From positions 1-6,255 of the forward strand of contig JAJRQX010000063.1 of the NCBI GenBank assembly GCA_024280065.1: a DNA stretch of 6,255 bases, written 5' to 3'. The translations under genes were made by a program, and so were the position numbers. The notes under the pieces were generated by a model, which worked only from the letters and a program-made list of their open reading frames with translations, was not told where the DNA came from and did not search any database. How positions within the stretch are numbered: position 1 is the stretch's first letter; every line of letters begins with the position of its first letter. Shown piece after piece: positions 4,882 through 6,255 of the stretch. The stretch comes from Aquificota bacterium. Its GTDB lineage: Bacteria > Aquificota > Aquificia > Aquificales > Aquificaceae.

Positions 4882-6255
4882 TTACGGTTTCCGCACAGGT
4901 TTTCCTATGTAGAACCCCTGAACATAATCCACACCTAAGGCTTTAACCTCATTAAATACCTCTTCATTTTCAACAAATTCCGCTATTGTCTTTATATTGA
5001 GGTGCTTACACATGGCTGTAATGCTTATGACGAAAGCCATATCCATCTTACTTGAGATTAAAGACCTTATAAACTCACCTTCAATCTTTATATAGTCAAC
5101 AGGAAAGTGCTTAAGATACATAAACGATGAGAAACCCGAACCAAAGTCATCTATAGCAAAGCTGAAGCCTTCATCCCTGAGCCTTCTTATAAAATCCTTC
5201 AAGAGTTCTATGTTCTTTACAGTTTCCCTTTCCGTTATCTCAAAGACCACTCTCTCTGGGTCCACACCGCTTTCCCTGACAATCCTGATGAGATTATCAG
5301 TGAAGTCCTTAAGAACTAAGGACCTCGGTGATAGGTTGAAAAAGAGCTTGCCTTTGAAATTACTTGTGGATAGTTTGCCGAGAGCCTTCTCCAGGACTAT
5401 GTAGTCCAGCCTGTGAACCAGACCCATGTTCTCCGCAACGGTGATGAACTCCTCAGCTTTGAGTACCCTGTCATCTCCCTCTATCCTCATAAGGACCTCG
5501 TACGCGTAGGTTTCAAGAGTTCGTACGTCCGCTATGGGCTGAAATACAGGAAACACCCTTCTCTTTTCAACCGCCTCCACTATCAGCGTGCCTTTTTTAC
5601 CGAACTCACCTATCACCCTCTCCATGTCCCTGTCCGTCGGCAGGATTATTCTGTTTTTGCCTTCTTCCTTGGCTTTGTACATCATGTTATCCGCTATTGT
5701 GAACAGACGTTTGCTATCCTCAGCATGATCCGGAAACACGGCTATGCCCACCGATACAGTAAGTCTGAGCTTCTTTCCGTCGGGGAATGTTATAGACAAC
5801 TTGCTCAGTTTCTCCACTATCCTGTTTGCTACACGGAAAGCTTGGTCATGGGAAGAGTAGGGAAGGATGACGGTAAACTCATCACCTCCGTATCTTGCTA
5901 TGATATCACCCTCCCTGAGACTTTCCCTGAGTGTCTTGGCCACCTCCTTGAGGACCGTATCTCCGAACCCGTGCCCGTACGTATCGTTGATCACCTTGAA
6001 GTTATCAATGTCAATAACCAGAAGGGCAAACCTGTATCCGTGACGTCTTGCCCTGTTTATCTCATACTCAAGAAACTCCCAGAAGACTCTCTGGTTATAG
6101 AGTTTAGTAAGAGGGTCCCTGGCTGCGTAATACTCAAGCTTGTCCGTGAACTCATCCAGTGCTTTAACAGCTCCAACCACCTGTGCGAGCAGGACAAGAA
6201 AGTTATCTATAACCTTAAGCTCCTCACGTGTAAAGATGTCCGTTAGAACCATACC
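4882..6255 (-). CDS. GGDEF-EAL cyclic-di-GMP enzyme, 5' end outside the window
   Basis: Bifunctional c-di-GMP cyclase/phosphodiesterase architecture. Numbered from the ATG at 6250-6252, residues ~1-40 (FTREELKVIDNFLVLLAQVV) resemble the last helix of a GAF sensor domain, and the frame is open to the window edge. I therefore think that ATG is internal and the protein starts upstream. GGDEF domain ~45-205: intact GGDEF at 122-126, metal-site DID at 81-83, and product-inhibition site RxxD at 113-116. EAL domain ~225-456: EVL (252-254, EAL variant) with Arg256, Gln238, Asn306, Glu338, Glu341, Asp368-Asp369, Lys389, Glu425 and Gln445, all at expected catalytic or metal positions. Both halves look active, though in such proteins one often dominates. 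No membrane segment is seen in the visible part. It ends 55 bases before the receiver gene, so it may be co-transcribed or separate. Confidence 0.93.
   Translation of the reverse strand, partial: GMVLTDIFTREELKVIDNFLVLLAQVVGAVKALDEFTDKLEYYAARDPLTKLYNQRVFWEFLEYEINRARRHGYRFALLVIDIDNFKVINDTYGHGFGDTVLKEVAKTLRESLREGDIIARYGGDEFTVILPYSSHDQAFRVANRIVEKLSKLSITFPDGKKLRLTVSVGIAVFPDHAEDSKRLFTIADNMMYKAKEEGKNRIILPTDRDMERVIGEFGKKGTLIVEAVEKRRVFPVFQPIADVRTLETYAYEVLMRIEGDDRVLKAEEFITVAENMGLVHRLDYIVLEKALGKLSTSNFKGKLFFNLSPRSLVLKDFTDNLIRIVRESGVDPERVVFEITERETVKNIELLKDFIRRLRDEGFSFAIDDFGSGFSSFMYLKHFPVDYIKIEGEFIRSLISSKMDMAFVISITAMCKHLNIKTIAEFVENEEVFNEVKALGVDYVQGFYIGKPVRKP

Noticed and set aside
4874..4887. Perfect inverted repeat (CCGTAA-2-TTACGG) over the stop of the GGDEF-EAL gene
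   Set aside because: Considered as a terminator or operator. The stem is short and AT-rich with a two-base loop, and no T-run follows on the minus strand, so termination is unlikely. An operator role cannot be supported from one copy.
5413..6246. Long plus-strand open frame (277 codons) opposite the GGDEF domain
   Set aside because: It lies entirely opposite a well-conserved GGDEF-EAL gene, has no recognisable domain, and its composition is what an antisense frame of a coding region gives.
6250..6252. ATG as the true start of the GGDEF-EAL protein
   Set aside because: The residues after it look like the end of a GAF domain, the frame stays open to the window edge and no upstream ribosome site can be seen, so a start outside the window is likelier.

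Overview
All supported genes lie on the minus strand and read right to left. The window looks like part of a chemosensory (chemotaxis-like) gene cluster from a bacterium. Arg is often AGG and Ile often ATA, the proteins are rich in Glu, Lys and Arg, and genes are packed with overlaps. This resembles a thermophilic bacterium of the Aquificales type, but that assignment is an inference from style, not a database match.

Layout in transcription order: (1) 4882-6255, a GGDEF-EAL cyclic-di-GMP enzyme. Its 5' end lies outside the window, and its first visible residues look like the last helix of a GAF domain. (2) A 55-base gap with a candidate TTGACA promoter. (3) 4491-4826, a stand-alone receiver-like protein of 111 aa that has lost most phosphorylation-pocket residues. 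(4) 2544-4436, a soluble chemoreceptor-like protein of 630 codons made of two complete receptor hairpins in tandem. A single in-frame TAA at 3981-3983 interrupts it just before the first hairpin tip. (5) 1144-2544, a 466-aa adaptor with three CheW domains. (6) 6-1157, a 383-aa soluble receptor-like protein with an unusual Cys-bearing N-terminal region, one hairpin tip, a CheZ-like DLTNQ motif and an acidic C-terminus. A strong Shine-Dalgarno sequence at 1-7 suggests that a further gene follows just beyond the left edge.

Genes 4, 5 and 6 are tightly coupled (1-nt and 14-nt overlaps), so they should be co-translated and probably form one complex. The parts are two soluble receptor-type coiled coils with no membrane segment, a three-headed CheW adaptor and an upstream pseudo-receiver. 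No CheA kinase, CheR or CheB is visible here, so the histidine kinase must be encoded elsewhere or beyond the left edge. The GGDEF-EAL gene may be a separate unit, but its position suggests that the pathway could touch c-di-GMP signalling.

The points most worth a second look are the nonsense codon in an otherwise intact gene, the ~300-residue internal duplication of the receptor hairpin, the CheZ-like motif inside a receptor-like protein, and the degenerate receiver. There are no RNA genes, CRISPR arrays or mobile elements that I can support, and no gene-free stretch exceeds 55 bases.
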